A stretch of DNA of 42,739 nt. It comes from an uncultured Murdochiella sp. (GTDB lineage: Bacteria; Bacillota; Clostridia; Tissierellales; Peptoniphilaceae). The stretch spans positions 1 through 42,739 of the forward strand of contig NZ_CABTXF010000007.1 in NCBI RefSeq assembly GCF_902488755.1, in the 5' to 3' direction. Below the pieces are notes generated by a model. The model worked only from the letters and a program-made list of their open reading frames with translations, was not told the DNA's origin and searched no databases. The first letter of the stretch is position 1; every line of letters begins with the position of its first letter. Below, piece after piece: positions 16,272 through 24,817 of the stretch. Made by a program: the position numbers and the translations under genes.

Positions 16272-16302
16272 GTTGGACAGGCTGTGAAAAGGATTGTCCA
16301 AC
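16272..16302 (+). promoter_or_regulatory. Leader hairpin upstream of the L,D-transpeptidase gene
   Basis: GTTGGACA (16272-16279) and TGTCCAAC (16295-16302) form a perfect 8-bp stem with a 15-nt loop in the 5' leader, ending 30 bp before the start codon. It may control translation or mRNA stability; the role is not shown by sequence. Confidence 0.5.
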
Positions 16303-16332
16303 GTATGAGCAGGATGAGAGGAAGGCGGTTCC

Positions 16333-18510
16333 ATGAAACGAAAGGGATTGACGGCACGCCTGACCGTGCTTTCAGCGAGCTTGGTATTAGCGCTTTTTTT
16401 GCAAACAGAAGCAGCACGTGCAGCAGAGCCATCAAAAGAGCAAGTAGAGACACAAAGCACGGTGAACTCTACGGAAAACACGGGCAATGAAGCAACTTCC
16501 TCCTCAAATGAGGAGACGGACAAAGAGGAAAGCTCTTCGGAAAAGAAAGCATCCTCGGCAGAAGAATCCTCGGTCGAAGAAGAAGGCACCTCTTACCGTA
16601 AAGCCCCCAATCGGAGTCCGGCTGCGCAATCGTCGTATACGCGCGGCGTGCAGGAAAAGGACGGGAAACTCTATCTGTACGACGAGACCGGAACGCTTCG
16701 TCAGGACAACGCTTGGGTTTCGTTTGAAGGAAACTATTATTTCCCGAATGCCGAAGGCGTTCTGTATCGTGACCAGCTGATTACCTTTGGTTCGCATGTC
16801 GCGTATTACCTGGATCATAATGGTCGAATGCGCACCGGTTTTCAGGAAATCAACGGAAAATTGATATATTTCCGCGAGAACGGTGTATTGGCGAAAGACA
16901 ACAAATGGATTAGTACCGATCGAGGATGGGTTTTCCCAAATGCGCAAGGTGTTGTCTATCGCGACCAGTTTATTACTTTTGGTTCGAAGGTTGCGTATTA
17001 CCTGAAGCATGACGGTACGTATGTAACCGGTTTTCAGGAAATCAACGGAAAATTGATGTATTTCCGCGAGAACGGTTTGTTGGTGAAAGACAATCAATGG
17101 GTGAACACCAATCGGGGATGGGTTTTCCCGAATGCGCAGGGCGTTGTCTATCGCGACCAGTTTATTACTTTTGGTTCGAAGGTTGCGTATTACCTGAAGC
17201 ATGACGGCACATATGTCACGGATTTTCAGGAAATCAATGGCAATTTGATGTATTTCCGCGAGAACGGTGTTTTGGCGAAAGACAATCAATGGGTCAACAC
17301 CAAGAACGGTTGGGTATTTCCTAACGCGCAGGGCGTTTTGTATCGCAACCGGTTCATTTCCTTCGGAGCAGACAAAAAATATTATTTGAATCCGAACGGC
17401 ATCTTGCAGACGGGCATGGTCGAAGCCAATGGGACGGTCTATGATGTGGAGTCCAATGGCCTGCTTAAGATGTATCCGCACAGCTATGTGTACCAGGGAA
17501 AATGGTACTTTGCGAATGAAAAGGGTGAACCGTACCGCAATCGCTTCATCTCTTTTGGGAAGGTTCGCTATTTGATGGGCGAGGATGGCAGTCGTCAGAC
17601 CGGCATGGTTCCTTTCCAGGGAACGGTGTACCGCTTAGACGCAAGCGGCGAGTTGGTACGAGAATCCTCATCCTACGATTACAATGGCAAAACCTATTTC
17701 GCTAAACCGGATGGAATGCCGTATCGCGACCAGGTGCTGACCTTTGGTCCCTCCTATGCCATGTACATGGGCGAGGATGGCGCAAAGCAGTACGGCTTGT
17801 GCGCAGGCAAGAACAACGCTTATTACGCAGATACCAATACTGGCAATCTTTTGCGCAATTACGGCTTATTCCAGATAAACAACGAAGTATATCACAGCGG
17901 AACAACGTTCGCCCTGACCAGAGGATGGAAGAAGGTGAACGGCGATTTATTCTATTTCGATACGCAAGCGAAGTATCCCAGCGCATTGAAAAATATGGTA
18001 CGAACGATTGACGGACGCGGATATCGGTTCGATGCCTATGGGCGCGCAACGCAAGAGGCGACCTATTCAGTTGCCGGTGAATGGAGTTATACTGGTGGCT
18101 ATCTGACTGGCCCGGCGGTTTCCGATCGCTTTGTGGGCGAGAATTTTGCCGTCGTCAGTTTACGTCATCAATATATGTGGGTTTTCAGTGGCGGAGAGCT
18201 GGCGGTTGCCACGCCGATTATTTCCGGCAAGCCATCCACACCGACTGTTCGCGGCAATTTTTACGTGCAAGGAATGACGAAGGGAACCTATTTAACCGGT
18301 CCGACATGGCGTTCATGGGTAGACTACTGGGTTCCGTTTTATGGCGACTACGGCATTCATGATGCCCCGTGGCAATACCGAGATAATTTCTACAAAGACA
18401 GTGAATCGTATACGTGGGTGGGCAGCCATGGCTGTGTGAACGTACTGCCATCCGTGATGCCTCGTGTGTATGATGCCCTTTATACAGGAAGTGCGGTTAC
18501 GGTGTATTAA
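16333..18510 (+). CDS. Secreted L,D-transpeptidase (YkuD) with wall-binding repeats
   Basis: A 725-aa exported protein. The signal peptide is residues 1-33 (ending ARA), then a Glu/Ser-rich linker that shares the ASSAEESSVE block with the first protein of the cluster. About six aromatic repeats of 63-64 residues follow (residues about 105-500), the first four being very regular. The C-terminal YkuD domain (about 595-725) has TPTVRGNF and the catalytic motif SHGCVN with Cys701, plus upstream His676 (GIHD). It should form 3-3 cross-links or attach proteins to peptidoglycan. It leads the second two-gene unit, 57 bp before the GH25 gene. Confidence 0.92.
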   Translation: MKRKGLTARLTVLSASLVLALFLQTEAARAAEPSKEQVETQSTVNSTENTGNEATSSSNEETDKEESSSEKKASSAEESSVEEEGTSYRKAPNRSPAAQSSYTRGVQEKDGKLYLYDETGTLRQDNAWVSFEGNYYFPNAEGVLYRDQLITFGSHVAYYLDHNGRMRTGFQEINGKLIYFRENGVLAKDNKWISTDRGWVFPNAQGVVYRDQFITFGSKVAYYLKHDGTYVTGFQEINGKLMYFRENGLLVKDNQWVNTNRGWVFPNAQGVVYRDQFITFGSKVAYYLKHDGTYVTDFQEINGNLMYFRENGVLAKDNQWVNTKNGWVFPNAQGVLYRNRFISFGADKKYYLNPNGILQTGMVEANGTVYDVESNGLLKMYPHSYVYQGKWYFANEKGEPYRNRFISFGKVRYLMGEDGSRQTGMVPFQGTVYRLDASGELVRESSSYDYNGKTYFAKPDGMPYRDQVLTFGPSYAMYMGEDGAKQYGLCAGKNNAYYADTNTGNLLRNYGLFQINNEVYHSGTTFALTRGWKKVNGDLFYFDTQAKYPSALKNMVRTIDGRGYRFDAYGRATQEATYSVAGEWSYTGGYLTGPAVSDRFVGENFAVVSLRHQYMWVFSGGELAVATPIISGKPSTPTVRGNFYVQGMTKGTYLTGPTWRSWVDYWVPFYGDYGIHDAPWQYRDNFYKDSESYTWVGSHGCVNVLPSVMPRVYDALYTGSAVTVY
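16645..17850 (+). repeat. Tandem 192-bp coding repeats (L,D-transpeptidase array)
   Basis: Six units; the second, third and fourth are close to identical in DNA. For instance the segment encoding RDQFITFGSKVAYYLKHDGT occurs at about 16963-17022 and 17155-17214. The fifth and sixth units drift in sequence but keep the aromatic and Gly positions. Confidence 0.8.
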
Positions 18511-18567
18511 AGAAGATGCCAAGAAGCCCCCATAAAGAGACCTCAAGGAATAGAGAAAGGAAGTGCC

Positions 18568-20880
18568 ATGAACAAGAAGAGAAAAACGCAATTCGGCGTT
18601 CTTTCGGCTGCCCTGCTGATGGCGTTAACGTTACAACCGGTTACGAATACGGTGTACGCGCAGGAGACCTCCGGCGAACAGATTGTGGAACAGAAGCCGG
18701 AAAGTGCGCCCGAAAGCGCGACGGAAGAAACAACGGCTCCCGTGGAAAATAGCCAAGGTGCAGCAGAAACGAAAGAAAGCCCATCGGCCTCGTCCGGTGA
18801 AGCCGCTGCAGAAGATGGCTCCTCTAAAGAGGAAAAAGGGCAGACTTCGCAGGGGGAAACCTCGCAGCCAGGGGAAGCATCGAAACAGAATCCTTCCGAT
18901 AGTTTGGAAGAAAAGCCGATTCTTCCGGAAAATGCTCCGGAAAGTTCCGCCGAGCAGAAGAGCGAAGCTCCTGCGCCGGCAAAAGCACAGCGCGCACCGC
19001 GCAGAAGTTTGGGCGGTATTCGGGAAATCAATGGCAAGCTCTACCTGTATGACGAGCAGGGAAATCTGCGCAAAGATAACAAGTGGGTGGAGTATCAAGG
19101 AAAATACTATTTTCCCAATGCCCAAGGCGTATTATATCGAGATCAAATTATTACGTTCGGTCCGAAGGTAGCTTACTACATGAATCATGAAGGCACGTAT
19201 GCCACGGGGTTCCAAACGGTTGGCGGATGGCTGATGTATTTTCGGGAAGATGGTATCCGCGCGAACGATAATACATGGGTAAAGACCGAACGCGGCTGGG
19301 TATTTCCGAATGCCGAAGGCAAGCTGTATCATGACCGCATCATCACGTTTGGATCGAAGGTCGCCTATTACATGAAGAGTGATGGCACCTACGCCACGGG
19401 CTTTCAGGAAGTGGACGGCAACCTGATGTATTTTCGCGAGAACGGGGTTCGCGCCAACGACAATAAATGGGTGGAGACTGAGCGCGGATGGATTTTCCCG
19501 AATGCGCAGGGCATTCTCTATCGCAATCGCATTATCACATTTGGAACGAAGGTCGCCTATTACATGAAGGACGACGGTACGTTTGCTACGGGTTTTCAGG
19601 AAGTGGATGGAAACTTGATGTATTTCCATAAAAACGGGGTTCGTACCAACGACAATAAATGGGTGGAGACCCAACGTGGATGGATTTTCCCCAATGCCCA
19701 AGGCATTCTCTATCGCAACCGCTTCATTACGTTTGGGCGTGACACGGCGTATTTAATGGGCGAAGACGGAATCAAAAAAACGGGCTTGACGCGCTTCAAA
19801 GGCGCACTGTATCCGCTGGATCCGCTGTCGGGAAAATTGATGAAATATACGCCGGGCTACCATGTCATTAATGGAAGACGGTATTATGTTCGTCCGGACG
19901 GTACCATTTCGGACAGTGGGCACTGGGTGGAAAAGAATGGTCGGCGCTACTACGAAAAAGTGGACGGCACGTATTTTAAGAATCAGCAGATTAGTTTCGG
20001 CAACGTCTACTACTATATGGACGGCGATGGTGCGACGACTTCCGGCATTCATCAGGTCGGGAACAACTATTATTTCTACGACCCGGCGCGGAACAACGAG
20101 CGGCGCAATGTGGAGGGTGTTTTCCATTGGCAGGGTAATTCCTATTACATTGGTTCGCAGTCGGCTATTTTGACCAACCAATTCGTGCTGGTCGATGACC
20201 AAGGATACGATGCAGACAGCAAGGGCATTCTGCACAAAACGTCGCGTCTTTTGGTGATTGACCTTTCCACACACCAGAAGCCGTACAACTTTGACTTTGA
20301 TACGTTTGCGAAGGGCGTATCCGGCGTCATCCTGCGTGCCGGGTACACCGGTTACGGTACAGGCGACTATTATGATAAAGATGCGGAGTTCGAGCGTTTT
20401 TATCGTGAGTTCAACGCCAGAGGAATTCCCATCGGTGCGTACTGGTATTCCTGCGCGAACGAAGTCAAGGAGGGCGTAGCGGAAGCCAAGGCCTTCCAAA
20501 AGGCGATTGCCGGCAAGAAATTCTCGCTTCCGGTTTACTGGGATACCGAGGATGAATATCATCAGCGCAAAACAGACAAAAAGACAATGACCGATACGGC
20601 ATTGGCATTCTTAAAGGAGATGGAAAAAGCGGGCTATTATACAGGCATTTATGCTTCCTCTTCTTGGTTGAATGAGAAACTGGATATGTCTCGCCTGAAG
20701 AATTATGACGTTTGGGTGGCGCACTACGGTGTCAACAAGCCATCCTATTCGGGAAAGTACGGCATGTGGCAGTTCACGTCTCAGTATAAAAAGGACGGTT
20801 TTCCGTATCACCTTGATGCCAACTGGATGTTTGTAGACTATCCGTCGATTATTCGCAATGCAGGACTCAACGGCTATTAA
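18568..20880 (+). CDS. Secreted GH25 lysozyme with wall-binding repeats
   Basis: A 770-aa exported muramidase. The signal peptide is residues 1-31 (ending VYA). A Glu/Ser/Pro-rich linker runs to about 145. Residues about 150-555 hold the aromatic wall-binding repeats: four regular units of about 64 residues, then irregular ones. The C-terminal GH25 domain (about 560-765) starts LLVIDLSTHQ, contains AGYTGYGTG, and has the acidic pair Asp659/Glu661 in YWDTED; WQFTSQY and the final Asp-Asn-like strand DANWMF are also typical. It should cleave the MurNAc-GlcNAc bond. RBS AAAGGAAG supports the start. Its signal peptide, wall repeats and lack of phage neighbours argue for an autolysin rather than a prophage endolysin. 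Confidence 0.94.
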   Translation: MNKKRKTQFGVLSAALLMALTLQPVTNTVYAQETSGEQIVEQKPESAPESATEETTAPVENSQGAAETKESPSASSGEAAAEDGSSKEEKGQTSQGETSQPGEASKQNPSDSLEEKPILPENAPESSAEQKSEAPAPAKAQRAPRRSLGGIREINGKLYLYDEQGNLRKDNKWVEYQGKYYFPNAQGVLYRDQIITFGPKVAYYMNHEGTYATGFQTVGGWLMYFREDGIRANDNTWVKTERGWVFPNAEGKLYHDRIITFGSKVAYYMKSDGTYATGFQEVDGNLMYFRENGVRANDNKWVETERGWIFPNAQGILYRNRIITFGTKVAYYMKDDGTFATGFQEVDGNLMYFHKNGVRTNDNKWVETQRGWIFPNAQGILYRNRFITFGRDTAYLMGEDGIKKTGLTRFKGALYPLDPLSGKLMKYTPGYHVINGRRYYVRPDGTISDSGHWVEKNGRRYYEKVDGTYFKNQQISFGNVYYYMDGDGATTSGIHQVGNNYYFYDPARNNERRNVEGVFHWQGNSYYIGSQSAILTNQFVLVDDQGYDADSKGILHKTSRLLVIDLSTHQKPYNFDFDTFAKGVSGVILRAGYTGYGTGDYYDKDAEFERFYREFNARGIPIGAYWYSCANEVKEGVAEAKAFQKAIAGKKFSLPVYWDTEDEYHQRKTDKKTMTDTALAFLKEMEKAGYYTGIYASSSWLNEKLDMSRLKNYDVWVAHYGVNKPSYSGKYGMWQFTSQYKKDGFPYHLDANWMFVDYPSIIRNAGLNGY
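19010..20240 (+). repeat. Tandem 192-bp coding repeats (GH25 array)
   Basis: The units encoding WVFPNAEG or WIFPNAQG plus ITFGSKVAYYM or ITFGTKVAYYM recur with a 192-bp period from about 19020 to 19770, followed by degenerate units to about 20240. They are similar to, but distinct from, the arrays in the three neighbouring genes. Confidence 0.75.
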
Positions 20881-20917
20881 TCGGCATCGAAAAGAAAAGA
20901 GAATAAAAACCGGATTG

Positions 20918-20946
20918 GGGCGAAGGCGACGGGCATTCGCCCTTTT
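20918..20946 (+). terminator. Intrinsic terminator after the GH25 gene
   Basis: GGGCGAA (20918-20924) pairs with TTCGCCC (20936-20942), with an 11-nt loop and TTTT at 20943-20946. It ends the wall-enzyme cluster. Confidence 0.7.
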
Positions 20947-20958
20947 CCTATGTTAAAA

Positions 20959-20988
20959 TAGACTGCAAAGTAAGAGAGTATGTATAAC
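20959..20988 (+). promoter_or_regulatory. Weak candidate promoter for the polysaccharide operon
   Basis: TAGACT (20959-20964), 18 bp, TATAAC (20983-20988), about 45 bp before the first gene. An alternative is the TTAAAAT-like element at 20953-20959. Neither is a strong match. Confidence 0.3.
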
Positions 20989-21032
20989 GACGAATACCGC
21001 CGAAAGTCGAGAAAAAGGAGCATAGAACCATC

Positions 21033-22352
21033 ATGGGATTAAAAGAAGATTTGTTGCAAAAAATTGAGACGCGCAGCATCCGTGTCGGCGTGGTCGGCTT
21101 GGGGTATGTCGGTCTGCCGCTGGCAGTAGAAAAAGCGCGCGCCGGATTCGAAACCATCGGCTTTGATGTGCAGGATGAAAAAGTCAACCTCGTTAACGCC
21201 GGTCACAACTACATTGGTGATATTGTCGATGATGACCTGAAGGCGTTAGTCGAAGCGAAAAAGCTGCGTGCGACGACGGATTTCAGCTTTATTCGTGATG
21301 TGGATTTTATCGCGATTTGCGTACCGACACCGCTGGATGCGCATCAGCAGCCGGACATCAGCTACGTACAAACTTCTGCCGAAAACATTGCCAAACATCT
21401 AAAAGCAGGCACGATGGTTGTTTTAGAGTCCACCACGTATCCGGGAACCACCGAAGAACTGGTCAAACCGATTTTAGAGAAGGGATCCGGGCTTCGCTGC
21501 GGTGAAGATTTTTACCTCGGCTTTTCGCCGGAACGGGTAGATCCGGGCAATAAACAGTTTAAGACAAAGAATACGCCGAAGGTTGTCGGCGCGATCGGCA
21601 AAGACGCGACCGAGGTGATTGCCAAAATGTATTCCGCCGTTCTGGAAGGGGAAGTGTATCCCGTTTCTTCGCCGGCGGTAGCCGAAATGGAAAAGATTTT
21701 GGAAAATACCTATCGCAATGTGAACATTGGCTTGGTGAATGAACTTGCCATTCTCTGCCATCGCATGGGTATTTCTATTTGGGAAGTGATTGATGCGGCG
21801 AAAACCAAACCCTATGGTTTCCAGGCGTTTTATCCCGGACCAGGCTTAGGCGGCCACTGCATTCCTTTAGATCCGTATTATCTGTCGTGGAAAGCGCGTG
21901 AGTACGGTTTCCATACCTCCATGATCGAGTCGTCTATGATGGTCAACGACAAGATGCCGGAGTACACGGTGGATCGCGCGGCGCAGGTGCTCAATCGGCA
22001 TAAGAAACCGCTGAACGGTTCCAAAGTCCTGGTGCTTGGCGTGGCGTATAAAAATGATATTGATGATTATCGGGAAAGTCCGGCAATCCATGTGCTGGAT
22101 ATTCTCAAAGCACGTGGTGCGGATGTACAGTTTTTTGATCCCTATATTCCTTCCTTCCGCCATCAGGGTAAAACATATACCGGAATGACCTCTCTCACCG
22201 CAGACAATGTGACGGCAGCCGATTTGGTGGTCATTACTACGGCGCATCAAGCATACGATTATCCAATGATTTTGCAGAATGCCAAGGCGATTTTCGACGC
22301 CCGCAACGCGATTCCGCAGCCGGAGAAGTACGAAAACGTCGAGACGCTCTAA
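21033..22352 (+). CDS. wbpA: UDP-GlcNAc 6-dehydrogenase (WbpA type)
   Basis: NAD-dependent four-electron oxidation of UDP-GlcNAc to UDP-GlcNAcA, in the cytoplasm. The Rossmann motif is GVVGLGYVGLPLA (near residues 19-31), the nucleotide-sugar dehydrogenase middle domain follows, and the catalytic Cys276 is in GLGGHCIPLDPYYL. Length 439 aa fits. The choice of WbpA over UDP-Glc or UDP-ManNAc dehydrogenase rests on the WbpA-like sequence and on having WbpB, WbpD, WbpE and WbpI homologues 11-16 kb downstream in the same locus. The RBS AAGGAG (21015-21020) is 12 nt from the ATG, longer than ideal. First gene of the locus. Confidence 0.88.
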   Translation: MGLKEDLLQKIETRSIRVGVVGLGYVGLPLAVEKARAGFETIGFDVQDEKVNLVNAGHNYIGDIVDDDLKALVEAKKLRATTDFSFIRDVDFIAICVPTPLDAHQQPDISYVQTSAENIAKHLKAGTMVVLESTTYPGTTEELVKPILEKGSGLRCGEDFYLGFSPERVDPGNKQFKTKNTPKVVGAIGKDATEVIAKMYSAVLEGEVYPVSSPAVAEMEKILENTYRNVNIGLVNELAILCHRMGISIWEVIDAAKTKPYGFQAFYPGPGLGGHCIPLDPYYLSWKAREYGFHTSMIESSMMVNDKMPEYTVDRAAQVLNRHKKPLNGSKVLVLGVAYKNDIDDYRESPAIHVLDILKARGADVQFFDPYIPSFRHQGKTYTGMTSLTADNVTAADLVVITTAHQAYDYPMILQNAKAIFDARNAIPQPEKYENVETL

Positions 22353-22421
22353 GGATATAGCATCCGGAAAGACCGGTCGTTGACTATGGGGCGAATTCGA
22401 AAAAGAAAAAGGAACAGCCCG

Positions 22422-23675
22422 ATGAATATTTTATATATCGATCATTATGCCGGCTCCAGTTCCATGGGAATGGAGTTTCGCCCTTATTATTTTGCTAAAG
22501 AATGGCAAAAGTGGGGACATCGCGTTCGAATTCTTGCCGCAGATTATTCACATCTGCGAAAAGCGAATCCTACCGTATCTGGCGCCTTGGAATGCCAAGC
22601 TATTGATGGGGTGGAGTTTCAATGGATCAAGACAACGCCGTATCCGAAAAACGGGATAAAACGCTTGTGGAATGTTGCACAATTTCTATTCCAGTTGCGA
22701 CGTCATGCCGCGGAAATCGTTCGGGACTTTTCGCCGGACATCATCATCGCTTCCTCCACCTATCCGTTGGACACGTATCCCGCGCAGAAAATGAAAAAAA
22801 TAGCACAGGAAATGGGGATCGATGCTTGTTTGGTGCATGAAGTACATGATATGTGGCCGATTACACCGAAGCAGCTTTATCACCTTTCGGATCGTAATCC
22901 GGTCATTCGCTATTTGCAAAGAGCAGAAGATTCGTTCTGTAGAAATGCAGACTTTGTCGTATCCGTATTACCGAATGCTAAAGATTATTTTGTGGAACAT
23001 GGCATGGCGGCGGATCATTTTCTCTATGTTCCGAATGGAATCGCCTCATCGGACTGGGAGCATCCTGAACCGCTGCCGGAGGAACATGCTCACGCATTAA
23101 AGCGAGCCAAAGAGGAGAATAGATTTATTCTTTCTTTTTTTGGAAGTCATACACCGTCTTACGGATTGGACACGCTGCTGGATTCGGCCAAGATGCTGGA
23201 TCCTTCCACATTTTTCTTGGCTTTTGTAGGAGAAGGTGGATACAAAGAGACGCTCATTCAAAAGGCAAAAGAAATGGGCTTGGACTCCAATGCATATTGT
23301 TTTTTACCCCGTATTGGGAAGCGATCCATTCCGACGTTGTTAGAGCATTCGGACGCTTCTTATGTTGCAGCGATTCGCAATGAAATGTTTCGCTTTGGTA
23401 TTGGCATGAATAAGCTCATGGATGCCATGATGGGGGAGAAGCCGGTATTATATGCGGTGGATGCACCCAATAACTGGATTGAAGAGTATGATTGTGGCAT
23501 CAGTGTGGAGGCGGAAAATGCTAAGGCGCTTTCCAAAGGATTTTGCGAGTTGATTCAGTTGCCCAAGGAACGGCGGGCACAAATGGGAACGAACGGGAAA
23601 AATGCTATGCAGGAGTTTTTTTTGTATCCGCATTTAGCAAAGCAATTTTTAGAAGGCATTACGGGGAGCAAATAA
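22422..23675 (+). CDS. Glycosyltransferase, GT4-like (WbuB-like)
   Basis: A 417-aa predicted cytoplasmic-face glycosyltransferase with GT-B fold. The N-terminal acceptor half starts MNILYIDHYAGSSSMGMEF, the type seen in WbuB-like enzymes. The C-terminal nucleotide-sugar half has a Gly-rich turn FFGSHTPSYGLDTLL and an Asp/Glu-rich donor site region near residue 340. The frame opens at a TTG at 22380, but the ATG at 22422 is preferred because AAGGAA (22409-22414) is well spaced. The sugar donor cannot be read from sequence. Confidence 0.82.
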   Translation: MNILYIDHYAGSSSMGMEFRPYYFAKEWQKWGHRVRILAADYSHLRKANPTVSGALECQAIDGVEFQWIKTTPYPKNGIKRLWNVAQFLFQLRRHAAEIVRDFSPDIIIASSTYPLDTYPAQKMKKIAQEMGIDACLVHEVHDMWPITPKQLYHLSDRNPVIRYLQRAEDSFCRNADFVVSVLPNAKDYFVEHGMAADHFLYVPNGIASSDWEHPEPLPEEHAHALKRAKEENRFILSFFGSHTPSYGLDTLLDSAKMLDPSTFFLAFVGEGGYKETLIQKAKEMGLDSNAYCFLPRIGKRSIPTLLEHSDASYVAAIRNEMFRFGIGMNKLMDAMMGEKPVLYAVDAPNNWIEEYDCGISVEAENAKALSKGFCELIQLPKERRAQMGTNGKNAMQEFFLYPHLAKQFLEGITGSK

Positions 23676-23687
23676 GAGAGGTTGCGG

Positions 23688-24809
23688 ATGGATACGGTGG
23701 ATTTACTATATATCGCTTTTGTAGATCTGAACGAACCAGCGAATTCGGGTTCCAGCGTTCGTCCGCAGCAAATGCTTCATGCTTTTCAGAAGATTGGCTG
23801 TAGCATGAAGGTATTGGACGGTTGGCATAATAAGCGAAAAGAACGTCGTGCGCATGTAAAAGAAGTGATGCGATGGTTGGATACCCATCAAGTTCGTTAT
23901 TGTTATGTCGAGCCACCGTCGGGACCTTTTTTTGTTCGTGAAGATTTGATGCTGCTTAAAAAGCTTCATAAAATGGGCGTACCCATCGGTCTTTTTTATC
24001 GTGATATTTACTGGCGATTTAAGAGCCAATATACGAAAATCAATCCGCTGAAATTCTTTCTCATTCAGTGCCTACAACGGCGGGATCTTGCCGTTTTCAA
24101 AAAAACGGTATCGCTATTTTATTTTCCGACGATGCAGATGGTAAACATTGCCGATTTTCAGGTGCCATTTGCCATTCTGCCACCCGGTGCGGATGCGAGC
24201 GAATTGGGGTCTTCGGACTTTTCGGAAATGGATCGAATTCATAATGCGGAAGTGCTCACTCTGTTTTTTGTTGGCGGACTTTCACCGCGGTATGGTTTTG
24301 ATATCTTGCTGGATGCCGTCAAAACCATTAACCAACAACAACTTCGTCTACGATTGACGGTTGCCTGTCGTGCGCAAGAATGGCTTGATTTTCAACAACA
24401 CTATGCGATTGAGAAATGGGATTGGCTGACCATTCGCCATGTGTCTTTTGGTGACGGATTAGAAGAGCTGTATCAACAAGTGGATTTTTCCGTATTGCCT
24501 TTGCGAAAAAACGCCTATACGGACTTTGCCATCTCCGTCAAACTGTTTGAATATGCTGGATACGGGAAACCCGTACTTTGTACGGACTTGGAAGCCATGT
24601 CACAAATCGTTCAAGAGAATGGTTTAGGCTGGGTCTGCAAAGATAACGCGGAAGATATGGCAAGAGTATTAGAGAGTATTATTGTGGATCGTCCGTCTAT
24701 TATCGAGAAAAAAGAGAACATCAAACGATTTTTGCCCGAGAACACATGGGAAGCGCGTGCCCAAGAAGTGCTTTTCACACTTGGAAATCTAAACGGGAAA
24801 AACAGATAG
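23688..24809 (+). CDS. Glycosyltransferase family 1/4-like protein
   Basis: A 373-aa predicted glycosyltransferase. The C-terminal half has the GT-B donor-binding pattern: FFVGGLSPRYGFDILLDAV, then SVKLFEYAGYGKPVLC near residues 285-300, where the conserved acidic pair binds the nucleotide sugar. The N-terminal half is divergent. A TTG at 23682 is an alternative start; the ATG at 23688 has AGAGAGG (23675-23681) 6 nt upstream. It follows the previous gene by 12 bp. The donor and acceptor are unknown. Confidence 0.78.
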   Translation: MDTVDLLYIAFVDLNEPANSGSSVRPQQMLHAFQKIGCSMKVLDGWHNKRKERRAHVKEVMRWLDTHQVRYCYVEPPSGPFFVREDLMLLKKLHKMGVPIGLFYRDIYWRFKSQYTKINPLKFFLIQCLQRRDLAVFKKTVSLFYFPTMQMVNIADFQVPFAILPPGADASELGSSDFSEMDRIHNAEVLTLFFVGGLSPRYGFDILLDAVKTINQQQLRLRLTVACRAQEWLDFQQHYAIEKWDWLTIRHVSFGDGLEELYQQVDFSVLPLRKNAYTDFAISVKLFEYAGYGKPVLCTDLEAMSQIVQENGLGWVCKDNAEDMARVLESIIVDRPSIIEKKENIKRFLPENTWEARAQEVLFTLGNLNGKNR

Positions 24810-24817
24810 GAGTTTTC

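Noticed and set aside
14141..17481. Long - strand open frames (for example 14141-14971 and 16504-17481) with internal repeats
   Set aside because: They are antisense to the tandem repeats of the wall-binding proteins; their repetitive look is inherited from the + strand.
13541..20240. Choline-binding proteins in the strict sense
   Set aside because: The repeats resemble that superfamily in aromatic and Gly spacing, but no choline uptake or phosphorylcholine (lic) genes are in the window, so the ligand is left open.
18568..20880. Prophage endolysin
   Set aside because: A GH25 domain can be phage-borne, but this protein has a Sec signal peptide, shares repeats with three non-phage neighbours, and no holin, integrase or structural phage gene is nearby.
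22380..22421. TTG start giving 14 extra residues on the first glycosyltransferase
   Set aside because: The extra residues are basic and unlike the family start; the ATG at 22422 has a well-placed Shine-Dalgarno sequence.
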